Below are positions 39,061 to 53,400 of a DNA stretch of 64,000 bases, piece by piece; position 1 is the first letter of the stretch, and each line of letters starts with the position of its first letter. The stretch spans positions 124,001-188,000 of the forward strand of contig JAFCMP010000445.1 of assembly GCA_017506865.1 (NCBI GenBank). The letters are read 5' to 3'. The notes beneath the pieces were generated by a model. That model was not told the origin of the DNA. It saw only the letters and a program-made list of their open reading frames with translations, and searched no databases. Both the position numbers and the translations under genes were made by a program. Source of the DNA: Tribonema minus. Taxonomy: Eukaryota; Sar; Xanthophyceae; Tribonematales; Tribonemataceae.

Positions 39061-39620
39061 CCGTCACTGCGGCCGTTCAGTGCTCGCAAAGCGCCGCTTC
39101 ACGAGCGCCACTTTACAGCGCGCATGTGCGCCATGTACTTCAAGTTGACATGCCACACGCACGCCAAGCCCGCGCCCTCTACAGCGGCCGCTTGACGCCC
39201 GCGAGGCACCGCGCGCACGTGCGCCATGTACTTCAAGTTGACGTGCCGCACACATAAACCCCCCCACGCCCCCTACAGCGGCCGCTTGGCGCCCGCGAGG
39301 CACCGCGCACACGTGCACCATGTACTTCGAGTTGAAGTGCCACCACACACACAAAGTCCGCGCCCCTACAGCGGCCGCTTGGCGCCCGCGAGGCACCGCG
39401 CGCACGTGCATCATGTACTTCAAGTTGAAGTGCCACCACACACACAAAGTCCGCGCCCCTACAGCGGCCGCTTGGCGCCCGCGAGGCACCGCGCGCACGT
39501 GCATCATGGACTTCAAGTTGAAGTGCCACCACACACACAAAGTCCGCGCCCCTACAGCGGCGGCTTGGCGCCCGCGAGGCACCGCTTCAACTGGCGAGTG
39601 CGCCTCTTGCAGCTGACATG
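39060..39620 (-). repeat. Array of ~93-bp units carrying the C-terminal coding end of the EF-hand gene
   Basis: Six units repeat GCGGCCGCTTGGCGCC (the last codons and TAG on the minus strand) near 39115, 39180, 39275, 39370, 39463 and 39555. They are spaced by ACTTCAAGTTGAAGTG palindromes and CACA runs. The true stop is 39645-39647. Several units keep the stop codon. Confidence 0.85.
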
Positions 39621-39644
39621 CCACGCACACAACCTGCGTCCTGT

Positions 39645-42600
39645 CTACTGCGGCCGCTTGGCGCCTGCAAGGCAGCGCTTCGCGAGCGCCTTCCTGACGG
39701 CCGGCTTGGCCTCGCAGCCCGCGGCTCTGTCCGTGGCGAACTCGACAAGCAGTATGCCGCTGTGGCGCGGGCCACCCTCTCCGCGCATGTCCTCGTCCGG
39801 GCGCGTCCACGGTCCCGGCAGTATCCAGCCAGCGATGGGGGGTTTGCCTGAGGCAACGGTGATTGCACAGAGGAGTCTGTGACGCTGTGCACGCTATACT
39901 TTGATAAATTTGAAGGGCGCAAGAAGGGCTTCTGTTAGGGTTGAAGTAGGGTTAGAGTCTTGTTTGACCTCGTCCGGGCGCGTCCTCGGCCCCGGCAGTA
40001 TCCAGCCGGCGATCGCGGGCTTGCCGGAGGCGTTGTGTGCACACGGGGCAAGGGGTGTATGAGCACTGTGCAGACTCAACGTAAGTGTGCACAAAGCGGA
40101 CTGTTTGCTAGGGTTTGGAGTACGATTAGAGCGCTGTTCTCATCGGGGCGTGTCATGGTCCCGGCAGTATCCAGCCGGCGATCGGGGCTTGCCTGAGGCA
40201 TCATGTGCATGTGGGGCGAGGGGTATGAGCACTGTGCAGACTTGAACGAGCGGATAGTTTGCTAGGGTTGAAGAGCGCTGTTGTAATTGGGGCGCGCGTA
40301 GCCCGGGCAGGATTCAGCCGGCAATGGGGGGCTTGCCTGCAGCAACGATGATTGCACAGAGGAGTCTGTGACGCTGTGCACGTTGAACTTTTATGAGTTT
40401 AAAGGGTGCAAGAGGGGTCTTTGTTAGGGTTGAAGTAGGGTTAGAGTCTTGTTTGACCTCGTCCGGGCGTGTCCATGGTCCCGGCTGGATCCAGCTGGCG
40501 ATCGGGGGCTTGCCTGAGGGATTATGTGCGCATGGGGCCAGAGGTGTATGAGCACTGTGCAGACTTGATGTGTGTGTGTAAACGAAGCGGACTGTTTGCT
40601 AGGGTTTGAAGTAGGGTCAGCGCTGTTGTCTTCGGGGCGTGTCCATGGTCCCGGCAGTATCCAGCCGGCGATCAGGGGCTTGCCGATGGTGCTGGCAAGC
40701 AGACAGAGGAGAGCGTGGGGCTGTGCATACTTGACGTATGTACTGTAGGTATATAGAAGCGTGGTCTTTTGTTACAGCTCTGAAGTAGTTTGCAGCCAAA
40801 TGCTTGTCGAGACACATTCCCGGCAATATGCGATTAGCGATTGGGAGTATGACACAGGTAACGCCAACAGCGCAAGGGAGTGAATGAAGCTGTGCGGGCA
40901 GTCAGGCATGGCGCAGCCTTCGTCGTTCTATCTCACTACTGTAGTTATGAAGTGACGAGGGCAGTTTTGAGACAAAGTTCAAGTGCCATTGCTGCTGCAC
41001 CTCGCTCGTGTCGAAACGTCTCCCCGTTCCAGCTTGATCCCGGCTCTTCCGCGGCGAGGCGAATCAGAATCTTCACATGCAAACTTCAACTCCTGTTGTT
41101 CATCTAATCACTGCATGAAAACATCGCAGTGGTGTTGTTTCAGTACCTCGCTCGTGGCAGAACGTCTCCCCCTTCCACCTTGACCCCGGATCTTGACGTG
41201 CAAACTTCAACCTCCTACTGATACTGATCACCTACTTCAAGTTATATGATGCCGCAGTACCTCGCTCGTGGCGAAACGTCTCCCCCTTCCAGCTCGACCC
41301 CGGCGCTTGCACGGCGAGGCGTATGAGGATCTTGCACATGCAAACTTCAACTCCTACTGATCACCACCTTCTAGGTATACACAGTACCTCGCTCGTGGCG
41401 AAACGTCTCCCCCTTCCAGCTCGACCCCGCCTCTTCCACACCAAGGCAAATCATGATTTTGACATGCAAACTTCAACTCCTAATGATCACCTACTTCAAG
41501 CGTCACACTGATGCCACCACAGTACCTCTCTCGTGGCGAAACGTCTCCCCTTTCCAGCTCGATCCCGGCTCTTCCACAGCGAGGCGTATGAGGATCTTGC
41601 ACATGCAAACCTCAACTCCTACTGATCACCACCTTCCTGGTATACACAGTACCTCGCTCGTGGCGGAACGTCTCCCCCTTCCAGCTCGACCCCAGCTCTT
41701 CCACAGCGAGGCGTATGAGGATCTTGCACATCTCCCGCTGCTCGCGGCTGCGCAGGTCCAGCTCGTACAGGCGGTCCGGGTGCTCAGCGCTCAGCACATT
41801 CAGCATGCCCAGCCTGCGCCGCACGAAGCATAGTTTTTTTGTGGGGTGTCCCTCAAGATATGTACTTTGGAGTATGGTATCATAGTACTTTGAAGTATAA
41901 GATACAGTTGTGGTCCGGGTGCTCAGCGCTCAGCACGTTGAGCATGCCCAGCCTGCGCCGCAACGAAGCACACGTGTATGCATCAGCATTGATACTTCGA
42001 GGTATATTCCTGTGGTGGTGTGGTATTGGTATGACGTTTTCGATGTAGAACCTCAGTAAGTGTATCATCATGGTCCGGGTGCTCTGCGCTCAGCTCATTC
42101 AGCATGCCCAGCCTGCGCCGCAACGAAGCATGCGCCATGAGGCGTTGCATGAGTATAAATACCTGGTACATACATTCAACAGTATGGTATCGTGGTACTT
42201 TGAAGCAAGTACATTGATTCAATTGTGGTCCGGGTGCTCTGCGCTCAGGACGTTGAGCATGCCCAGCCTGCACCGCAACAAAACATTCATCACAAAGTGT
42301 TACGTGAGTATATACAATTTGGAGTATGGTATCGTGGTGCTTTGAAGTAGGTGTATTGATTCAGGTGTGTTAAGGGGCCTCGGGGCTCAGCACACGGAGC
42401 ATGCCCAGCCTGTGCCACACAGAGCATACGATCAGGTATTATTTCCAAAATTTTCGGCAAGTTTGGCACACAACAGAACCTAAATCCAGAAACCAGGAGG
42501 CGGTGGTTTGGGCGCGCAGGTCACATGCAGCTCAGTCTCAGCCTGAGGCAGGCATGCAGCAATCACCACCCAACGTCGCCTCAGGTGGCACGAGGGGCGT

Positions 42601-45600
42601 GCAGCCCAGGCAGCGATCAACCAGCCCACTGCTACCTAGTTACTCAAACACATACATATAATGCACACATATAGCTTAGTACAGCGCGCATCAGGGCTAG
42701 GTAGTCTGCGTCGAGGTACGCAGTGCGCGCAGATGGCACACGGGCGCTTGGCGGTGGAGCGGCGTCAGGGGTAGGGGTAGAATTAGGGTTAGGGTTAGGG
42801 TTAGCGTTATGTGCTAAGCAGCAGCGGCCACCTGCGTGGCCGATGCTGGCACCCACAAGGCTGCCTATTCGCCATCAAGTTTGCGCTGTTCTACACCGTC
42901 AAGTCTGCGCCCATGCTGCTGAGTTCCGTTTGGCGACTGTGACTAATGCGCGCACTCACAAGGCGTTCAAAGTGAATTGGCGGTCTTGGTGGTGCCTGAC
43001 GGAGACCATAGACTTGAAGTGTTGCCTATTCCTGGTGACGCACGGCATGCATGCATGTAGGTATCAAGGAGTGTCACTGGCTCAGATGAAGTAGGTTTGT
43101 GTGCCGCAACCAAGCTAGACAGAGACTGTTAACGCGCTGGAGACAGGGTCCGGGTTTGGTTCTGCATTGGGTGCGTTGTCGAGAGTGCAAGTCAAACTGC
43201 TCATAAACTTCCACACTGCAGCATCCTGCTTCTACATATAGCAGTGCTGTGGCTTGTCCACCAGGATCTAATCAGTAACAAGAGTGGCGGTGCTGCCAGC
43301 AATACCTACGTACATGCATCTGTGTGCATTGGGGTAGGTATGCATGGCAATGGATACATACCTATGGTAGAGTTCTCGCTGCTCCGGCTCGGTGAGCTCT
43401 GCGAAGATATCAATGAACCGCTCCACGTCCAGAATACGCGAAAAAATGGCGATAATAGCTTGAACCCTGTGGCAGAGGGCGGCGGAACATGGGGCAACAC
43501 ACGACCATTGCGTGAGGCAGTGAGCACACACATCACACATCGTGGGCCCAACGGATGGGAGAGTTGATGCACCATACCACATTCTGTGCAAAGATATTGC
43601 GTGGTCGCCCATTGAAAAGCGCTAGCGGAGCTCCAGCCAGCCGCTGCATGGCATACGTCACTTGCAATTGCTGCTGAGCACTGACACTTGTGTCACACCA
43701 CTGGAATAACCGCTTAGGGTTAGGGTTAGGCTGACACTTGTCACACCACTGGAATAACCGCTTAGGGTTAGGGTTAGGCTAACCCTAACTCTAACCCTGA
43801 CCCTAGCCCTAACCCTAAGGTGTGCAATCGCCGCTGGCGACGTTTGGTGCCATTTGCCCTACCCACAAAGAGTGAGCAGTGATTTTGTTCAAGCAGCCAA
43901 GATCAGCGCACGGCACCACCGCACAGGGTCAGGAGTACAATGAGGTAAGGTATAGGGTCAGGGTAGGGTTTAGGGCTAGCATGAAGTCGAGTTCTCCTCA
44001 GGGATTTGGGATGGACTAAGCAGTACACAGGACTCCTTGACATCAGGGCTAAGTGACTTCCAGAATTGGGGTTGAGGTAGGTGTAGGGTTAAAGATTCAG
44101 GGTTCAGTTGAGCACTTGGATTAGAATGTCTTAGGTGAGCATCAGTGCCGAGGCTAGCCCCCCCGCACATGCCCAAGTCCCAAACGGAGAACCGCTCAAG
44201 CTAATTACTGTACAGTAGGGGTTGAGCTTATATCTGCACGTGACGCGACCGCTGAGGACCACCCGAATGGCGTCAGGGCTAGGGTTGAAGCTGGGGTTTA
44301 GGGGTGCAACTAGGGTTTAGGGCCAGCTCCCCCCCCCACCTGCCAAAGTCTCACACGCGGCACCGCTCAAGCTTACTGTAGGGGGCTGAGCTTATATCTG
44401 CACGTGACGCGAATGCTTAGGACCACCCGCATTACATCAGGGCTAGGATTGAAGCTGGGGTTGAGGGCGCGGTCAGGGTTCAAGCAAGCTCCCCCCGCAC
44501 CTGCCAAAGTTCACTGCCATGAAGGGGACAAGATTAGGGTTAGGGCCAGCCCCCACACCCCTGCCATAGTCCGATGTGGAGACCATGACGACAACATGAT
44601 TACATGAAGACGACAAGATTTGGGCCAGGGCCAGCCCCCACGCACCTGCCAAAGTCCCAAGCGGCGAACACGACAACGACAAGATTAGGGTTAGGGGCAG
44701 CCCCCCCCCACGCACCTGCCAAAGTCCCATGCGGGGAACATGAGGACGGCGCGCTTCGCCTGCTCCACGGTGAACCACGCGCTGCACGTGCTGCTCGTCA
44801 GCAACATCAATTTGAAGTAGACGTAGCGGTACAGCGCCGTGGGCGCCCTGTCGGCGGCGAAACCGTCGACCGCCGACACGATGCGCGAAGTTCGAGATGC
44901 TGAGCCGCTGCTGCTGCTGCCGCCAGTGACGGTCCTGCTCTTGGCGTCGCCGGCGCCGCTGCCGCCGCTGTTGTTGCCGCCTTTGTCGGCGGTATCGGTG
45001 GCGGCGCTCTCGAAGATCTGGCGCTGCGCCGTGTCGAAGTAGTCGAAGCCGTAGTGGCTGCTGGACCTGCGGCAGCGGTTGAAGTTGCAGTTGAGGTTAT
45101 AGTTGAGGTTAACACACGCCTGAGCAGTGTCGCTGGGCTGACGCGCATCTGGCCCGGAAGCGCTGCAAGCATCACACCTGCACACAAACCAATGCTCACC
45201 CTACAGTAGCTATACTATTCGGTTCACAGTCCCCGACCACACTTTTCAACCAGTCGTAAGTTGCGATCACCCGAATGAACTTCCCTGCAAAGTGGTGGAA
45301 TGCAACGTACCGACCAGCCCTGCGAGTCCACGGTCATCCACGCCACAGCAGCAATCAGCAGCAGCTGACAAAGCATGGCTCGGCGCGCGCTTTGGCCTGC
45401 TTATGGTGAGCACTGACGTAAAATGCTGAGCAACGCTTTCCTACGTTGACTTTTCATTGTTCTTGCATAGCCGCACATGCTCTGGTGAAGTTGCCACCGT
45501 TCAAGCCTCACCTCTGGGATGTGGTGTGACTCTCCATGCCGCACCGTAAACAATGTTTATCTTGTCATAAACTATAAAGTAAGTACGAGAAACAGAGTGG

Positions 45601-47382
45601 GCTTCCTCACAGACCTATGCTCGAGTAGGTGACTCTGTAGCGCTCGAGTGACTGCAGTTTTAGAGCTAAGGTTAGGGTTAGGATTAGGGAAATGGTTAGA
45701 ATTAGGGTACCGGTTAAGGCAGCAGACGTGCCACCAACCCATGGTCATGAGCCAGAGAGGGTGTGTATTCAACACTACTGCGATGTTACGGGGAGGCAGA
45801 TTCACGATTGTATTCTGCTTCAAGTTGCCGTCACGATACTGATTGGCAATACGTTTGCAGTCAGTTGTAGATGGACATCAAAAGTTGAAGTTCCCTGCGC
45901 GCCTAACGCCACGCCCAGCGCGCCGTTGCGTCCACGCCGACGGCCTGAGGAACGTACTTTTATTCATTCTTGCTTGAGGTGCGAAACACCCTGCATCATA
46001 GAGTATGTGCAGGGTAGACACCATACCGTTAGCGACTGGCTCCCTGCGCACACAGGGTGAGCATAACCGCATCCTGTCCCCACCCAACTACTGCTACCAC
46101 TACTTCTACCACTACTGCTACCACTACTACCCCTCCCCGGCTGTTGCGGAACTCCGCGATGATGCGAAAATTTGACGTGGAGGTTCCTCTCACAACATCA
46201 CTTGAAGTTCCTTCTTCGTCTCACCTGAACGCTGCCGTTTTCACATCCATACCGTCAACTGATTGAATCCGCTGCCGCGGGCAGGCAGAATAAAAGGACA
46301 AATTTTGCTTCACAAGATTGTAATTGACGCTCCAATTTGTCACCTGAACGCTGACCAGTGCGCCGTCACGTCCATCCTGAAGATGCAGTCCGGCGTCTTG
46401 ATGGCATCCGCCGGAAAATTCAATTGAAGTTGAGGTTTTGCTTCACAAGATTGAAGCTGACGCTCCAGTTTCTCACCTGAACGCTGACCAGTGCGCCGTC
46501 ACGTCCATCCCGAAGATGCAGTCCGGGGTCTTGATGGTATCTGCCAGAGACGGCGGCTGCGTGTCGCGGTTGCTGCTCCTATACTTGTAGACCTGGTCAC
46601 ATGACACATACATACACGGGGAGCAGGGATGCTGTTACAGGGTGCATACATGTTTTGCATATAAGTGTCCCGGTTGCCGCTCCTGCACTTGTAGACCTGG
46701 CCACATGACACATGCACGGGAGAAGCAGGGATGCTGTGGTGTGTGATTGTGCCGGGTGTTCTGGATTATAGCAGACTTTCATTCATACCTCCATATGCCT
46801 GCCGTCAACGATCATAGTACTTCGAAGTAAGAAACAATGCTCGCTGATGCCGCCGCTATATATTCAACATGTTACCTGGCCGCAGTCGCGCATGTACACC
46901 AGCCCGTCCACAGACCCGCCCGCCGCACCCTCCGCCGCTGCCGCCACCGCCGCCGCCGCCGCCGCCTTGCCATCAGCGCTGCTCACTCGCTGCTGCCCGC
47001 CCCCTCCCCCCGTCTTCCCCAGCTGCGCACGCCCCCTCTTCCCCCTTGCTGTTTTCCCCAGCCCCCCCCCTAGCGTCCCCCCCAGCGCCGATGCCAGACT
47101 GTTCCTCGTGCCCCCCGCGCCCGGTGCGTCCGGTGCGTCTCCGCCGCTGCCGCCGCTACTGCCGCCGCCGCCAGAACCCCTGAGCGTCGTGCCCAGTGAC
47201 AAGGAGATTTTGCCGAAAACCTGCCCCTTTTTGGCGGCAGCGGCGCCAACTGGAACGTCCCCTCCCCCCCTGCCGTCAACAGAGCCGCTCTTTGATGATA
47301 GTGGCTGAGAGAATATGCCGGACCGTCGAGCGACTGCTGCAGCGCCGGCCGCCGCCGCCGCCGCCGCCTCCGCCGCCGCGGC

Positions 47383-47413
<31 letters not shown>

Positions 47414-50400
47414 GCCGCTGCTGCCGCTGCCGCGGCCTCTTTCTCCGTCCTGTCGAGCTCTTCGTAGGCAGCCTGCGGACGAGAATGGCAGAATCTGAGC
47501 ACTGCCGACGGACAGCCAGGAACCACAAAAGTGAATTGCAAGCGCGGGCAACTGTAGTGTGCTTGTGCTGTATTGCGAGGTGCATTCAGCTTGTACCACA
47601 GAGCCTGGTTCGCTCGTTTTGCAACTGGCGGCACCACCCCTTTCAGGACACTGGATACTTTGTACTTGATGTTGGCAAGTGGTGGCACCCGGCACAAGAC
47701 TGTCATGCATCGTACCTTTATGGCGTCCATGTCCGCAGGTGACAGGATGGCCAGCAACGACGCAAACCGCTGATCGCTGAGGGGCAGCACCGCCTGACGC
47801 GGTCGGTCTACGCAGACGTAGTCAAACCTGCAACACAACAGGGGCCAAGTGCGGTACAGTTGTGGGTATGTTCAGTTCTAGCATATGCATGCATGCACTT
47901 TGAGGCAGGTCCACAGCATGCACGCAGGTGTACGAGCAATTTTAGCCAGTACACTACGGGGCCAAGCGGTGGAGTACAGTTGTGGGAATGTCCTATTGTA
48001 GCATGCGCGCGTCCGTACTGGAAGGCATGTGCACATGCATGGATGCAGCTATGCAGGTATATGAGCAGTTGTGGCCAGCAGCAACGCGGACTTCTGATTG
48101 CTGAGGGGCAGCAACCACCTGCCGCGGTTGGTCAACGCATTGCAGAGTCTCACGTGTTCGGACGAAGCGGCGGGGTACATTGGTGATGTTCATTGTGTCT
48201 CACGCATGCTCGTAATGGATGTATGTGTGCATGCATGCATGCGTGCATGCAGTTGAGCCATGCAGGTGCTCCTCTGCATCATGCGCACAGTAGATTATGT
48301 GAACGTGGACTATGAACTCCAGCTGCGCATACCTGACTTTGCCGCACTTGGGCATGGCGTTGAACCAGTCGTTGGTGATGACCGCAGCGCGCCGGTGCAC
48401 CAGCTCGTTTCTGCGTCGGAGGCGCAGAGCAAACGCCTTAGGGTTAGCATGCACGTGCAAGTCGAGGGGTGAGCTTGGCGGGAGTAAGGGAATGTGGATG
48501 GGCCAAGTTGAACTTTTGACGTGCTAAGTTGCAGTTTTGACCAGGCTGTACTGTTGCTTTCATTCAAGCAATGGGGTCGACGTGCATGGCGGCCAAGCAT
48601 CGCTGCTGCAGATGCTGCGTCCGCAGCGAGCGACGGGCAACGGACTGCGCTTGCGACACCAGCAGAGCAGTCACACCGACCGGCTCCGCCATTACGACTG
48701 CGTTGCGCTGAAGCTGTCGGTGGCATCTCTCGCGCGCTACACATTAGGGTTAGGGTAAGGTTACGGCCATGTGCATGTATGTATGTGTATCGCCGTCAAC
48801 TAGGCCTTTGCTGCTATATTGGGTCGCTGTTTGCCGGCCACCCCGTCCCCCTGCTGTGCACCCCCAGGTTAATGTATGCGAACAGTGAGATTCAAATTGA
48901 GGTCTGGATAGATGCCTTGACAACTAGAAAGGGCTAGAGTGGCGGTCAAGGCCAGAGCTGCGCGCACCTGAAGCCCATGCCGTTGCCCTTCTGGCTTGTG
49001 TCGGCCCACCTGGGTTAGGTAAGATGAGGGTTGGGGGTGGGGAAAGGTGGGCAAGGGTCAGGCTCGGGGGAGGTTTTAGCGGCCAGGTTAGGATTGTATG
49101 TAGGGCACCAATGCATACTACGGCATTGTGCTCTCGCTTCGTGATACTTGGCAGTAGTATAGGTGAGCTGAAACCAGCACCTGAGGAGAGACGCTGTGTA
49201 TTATACGTGCATGTGCTTTTATGATAGATTGTATGATAGATTGTACCTGAACTCTGCGACGTGTTTGCGAGCTGCCCAGCCATACCGCTGTCGTCAGAAC
49301 CAGATTCTGCTATCAGCCAGGTTTCGGCCGTGTGTACCACCGGGGGGGGGAAGCGCACCCGAGTCTGAAGTACCAAGGTGGCTGCAGATACGCCTTAAGT
49401 GTCGTCCTTGTGAAGTGCAATAAACTGTCACATTCAGAGGCGTTGCCTCCCAGCATGGCACATCAGATATAAGTGCACCCGCATAATGAAAAGAGGTAGT
49501 GTGCTCAAGTGCGGCAAACCTATGCATGCCTCAACGCAAGGTGGCGCGATATTTGCGGCCTTGCCCACCATTGTTTCGCCAACGACCAGCCTCGTCGCCA
49601 CCAAATACGAAGTACAAAGTATCGAATAAAAGCTGCACAGGCAAGCACGAAAGAGTGAGCCAGTACGCTGAAGCAGAAGTGGAGGTATAGTAAACCTGTG
49701 CTTGGACGCGCGCTGCCGCAACCTGTTTGCGGCTTCGCCCAGCCTCATTGCGATAGATATGCAGCAACAAATAGTACTCCAAAGTAGCTGCACATACACA
49801 AAAGAGTGAGGTATAATAAATTTGTGTGCTTGGATGCCAGCTGCTGCGACCAGCTCGCGGCCTTCGTGTTGCTGCCAAACATGGAGCATCAAACAGTAGC
49901 TGCACATACATGAGAGAGAGTAAGGTACCAGTAGTCTAGTATGCTACTTTGAAGTAGTAAGGATTGCTGTCCACCTGTCCTTACTGTCGGCTGCACATAC
50001 ACATACATGAGAGATTGAGGAATAGCAAACCTGTGCTTGGACGCCAGTTGTCGTGACCTATTGGCCTCGCCCAGACCTGCTGCCAAGAAATGTGAGCCAT
50101 CAAACAATGGCTATTTTATTCGTTTTCATATCAAACTTGTGCTTGGATGCCAGTTGTTGCCATCTATTTGCGGCCTCGCCCAGCCTTGTCGCCGCCGATT
50201 ATGAAGACCAAGGTATTTGCGAGTAATGACTGCACATGCATGAGAGGGTAAGGTAGTACCACTCTAGCACAGAAATGGAGACACAGCAAATCTGTGCTTG
50301 GATGCCAGTTGTCGCGACCTATTTGCGGCCTCGCCCAGCCTTGTTGCCGACAAGATTGCAGCAACAAACAATACTTCTGCACATGCATGTAACAGTGACG

Positions 50401-53400
50401 CATAGCGAACCTGTGCTTGGATGCCAGCTGCCGTGACCTATTTGCGGCTTCGCCCAACCGTATCGCGGTCCACCTGTCCTTGCTGTCAGCGAGGTCGAGC
50501 GCGTAGTGCCCCGTGGGGTTGCCCATGAGCGCGCGGAAGCTGCCGCGCATATTCACCACCAGGCGCAAGCGCTGCGGCCGATCGAGTATGCTCTCCACGA
50601 AGAGCGCGCGCTCTTCCGGTGACACTATCTGCAGCAGCGCTCAAAGTAAGGGGTGCAATCAGGGCTCAAGTGAGGGTTGAATGTAGGGTCGAGGGGGTAG
50701 GGTTGAAGCTAGGGTTGGAGTTGCCGCGCATGTTGACCACCAGGCGCAGGCGCTGCGGCCGATCCAGTATGCTCTTGACAAACAGCGCATGCTCTTCCGG
50801 GGACACTATATGTGACAACGCTCAAGGTTCAGGGGTAGGATGAGGGATAAGCATAGGGCTAGGGTGATGTTTAGGTGTAGGACTGAGGTTTGAGGTAGGG
50901 ATGCAGTTAGGGTTACAGCTGCCGCGCATGTTGACTACCAGGCGCAGGCGCTGCGGCCGATCGAGTATGCTCTCCACGAAGAGCGCGCGCTCCTTAGGCG
51001 ACACTATCTGCAGCAGTGCTCAGGGTGAGGGGTAGGGTTAGGGCTAAGGATAGGGCTAGGGTTATGGTACATGTAGCATGAGGTTGAGGTCAGGGCTAGG
51101 GTTGGGGTTGCCGCGCATATTGACTACCAGGCGCAACCATTGCGGCCAATCAAGTTTGCTCTCTACAAAGAGAACTCGTCACCCGGTGCCGGTGACACTT
51201 TCTGCTGCAGTGCTCAGGGTCAGGGGGGTAGAACTGGGGCTACGGTCAAGACTAGGGTTAGGGTATGAGTTGGAGTTAGAGTTTGCGCTCGGGCGAGGGT
51301 TGCTCATGACGTGGACCACCAGGCACAGCCTCTGCGGCTGGTCCAGTATGCCCTCTACAAACAGTGCTCACTCCTCTGGGTACACTCTCTGCAACGGTGC
51401 TCAAGGTTAGGGATAGGGCCAGAGCTAGGCTAGTAAGGCTACAGCGAGGGTTTGACTGCAGGTTGAGGTTGAAGTTGGCGCCAGCTTGCCCATGAGCCTG
51501 CGCATGTTGACCACCAGGCGCAGGCGCTGCAGCCGGTCCAGTATGCTCTTTTAGGGGTAGTAAAGGGGGCGCCCTTCTATGGCCACGTTATCTGCAGCAG
51601 TGCTCACAACTGAGGTCGGGGGGGTAGGGGGCTAAAGGTAGGGTTAGGGCCTGGGGTTTAGGTTAGGCACTGCCTACAGCAGCGCTCAGCAGTACGGAGG
51701 ATTGGGGACACTGACGTCAGGTGCAGACCACAGAGCATGACGCTCTGAGGAACATACTTTTGTCAATAAATACTAGCTTGATGCAATGGTGAACCACAAG
51801 GATGTGGTACAAAGCGACCTGGCCCTTACCATGGGGACAGTCGGCCCAACCCACGTCCTGCAACCTACGGAAGCGGCAAGCGCCGAGGCACATTGGATCA
51901 ATCTTGACCGATACGGCACGGTCCTCGAGCGACGTTGCTTGAAACACGCACAAAGGCGCGGGATATTCAGACCACTGTGGCACGGCTTTTCCGCAACACA
52001 ATGAGCTTTTCAGCACAGATGTCTCAATGAAACAAAGGTGCTTGGATGCAGCAAGGGCGTGGAGCGCAGCCTTAGGGTTTGAGTTAGGGTTAGGGTTTGA
52101 CTTGGACTAGGGTTAGATATCTCACTACAGGTCCATTTCACCCGCCGCTGGGGTTAGGGTCAGGTGTAGGGTTCGGGTTGGGGGCAGGGGTAGGCATCTC
52201 GCCACAGGTCTAGTTCATGCGCTGCTGGGGGCGCTCACCTGCGGCAGCATGCGCTGCACCGTGTGCACGGCGCTCTCGTTGCGGCTGATGAGCGCCATCA
52301 TCTGTAGCGCCTGCGAGCTGGTCAGCGTTATGTCCGTGTTGAAGATGGCCATCTCAAACAGCTGCGGCGGCGGCGGCGCGAGGCAAGGGCATCACCGGAT
52401 TGGTATGAGCGACCTCCCTCTGAATTCACTTCGTCCTTTGCACGGACCTTCAGCCGGCGTCTCTCTTCCTCCCTGCTGCCTTTTCTACCTTGCTTGGCGT
52501 CTCGTCATGGAGCTCTAGCTGCGTCGTCTTTTCCGACAGCGCCTGCGCGTGCAGTGGACACTTTGCTATGCAGATGCACACATTCGGTGATGTATATCTG
52601 AAAATCCTTTGGGCATTGCTGCACGCACTGCAGCATGGTCAAGCCAACCTCACAAGGGTCAGGGGTTAAGGTTAGGGTTAGCCTGCTGCGTCGAAGCTGG
52701 ACGGATCACTCAGAGGCAAGTGCGCAGCCTCTGCAGGTCCCAATCCATCGTTGGACGCTGACACTTACCCCAGTCCTAACCCTTACCCCCAGCGATGTCG
52801 TGGCACACAACTGCTACGTCATTGCACAAGCACACCTTTGCCTCCCTCTGTCCTGTCTGATGACGAGGCGGACATTCGCAGCACGGCGCGCTGTGCAGGT
52901 TGCGCGCTTGCAGGCTCTGCGCGCCCACGCCAGCTGCTGAGCACCGGCGCATCTAGAATTAGGTTTAGGGGTTAGTGATAGGGTTAAGTTAGGATTAGGG
53001 TGAGGCCTAAACCTAGGGGACAGGATTAGGGATCAGAGCTAGGGTCAGGTTAGCGTCACATTGTCAGGCCTTTACGCAGGCTCTGCGGGCCCACGCCAGC
53101 TGCTGAGCACTGACGCATCCTGCTGAGGCACGCGACAGCCACGCCATTGCGCAAGGCACAAAAAAGCCCTTAAGGGCAAATTGGTGCCTTGCGACGTCCT
53201 GGCTGACACTCAGGGTCAGCCCTAATCCTAGTATTGATATTAAGCAGAGTCTCTGGGCACAGTGCGCCATGATGTCGTTAATTGCAGGGTCTAAAACGTC
53301 AGGCTTAGGACAGGGGCAAGGGTTTAGGTTTATAATCAAAGTAAGGGATAGGCACCTTGAAATGATCCAGCTCGTTCCGCACGGACTGCAGGTTGCTGAG

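Noticed and set aside
39064-39810. 248-codon minus-strand frame with repeated RGRQAAAVGARTLCV
   Set aside because: It is an out-of-frame reading of the 93-bp ghost array; the true frame ends at the TAG at 39645.
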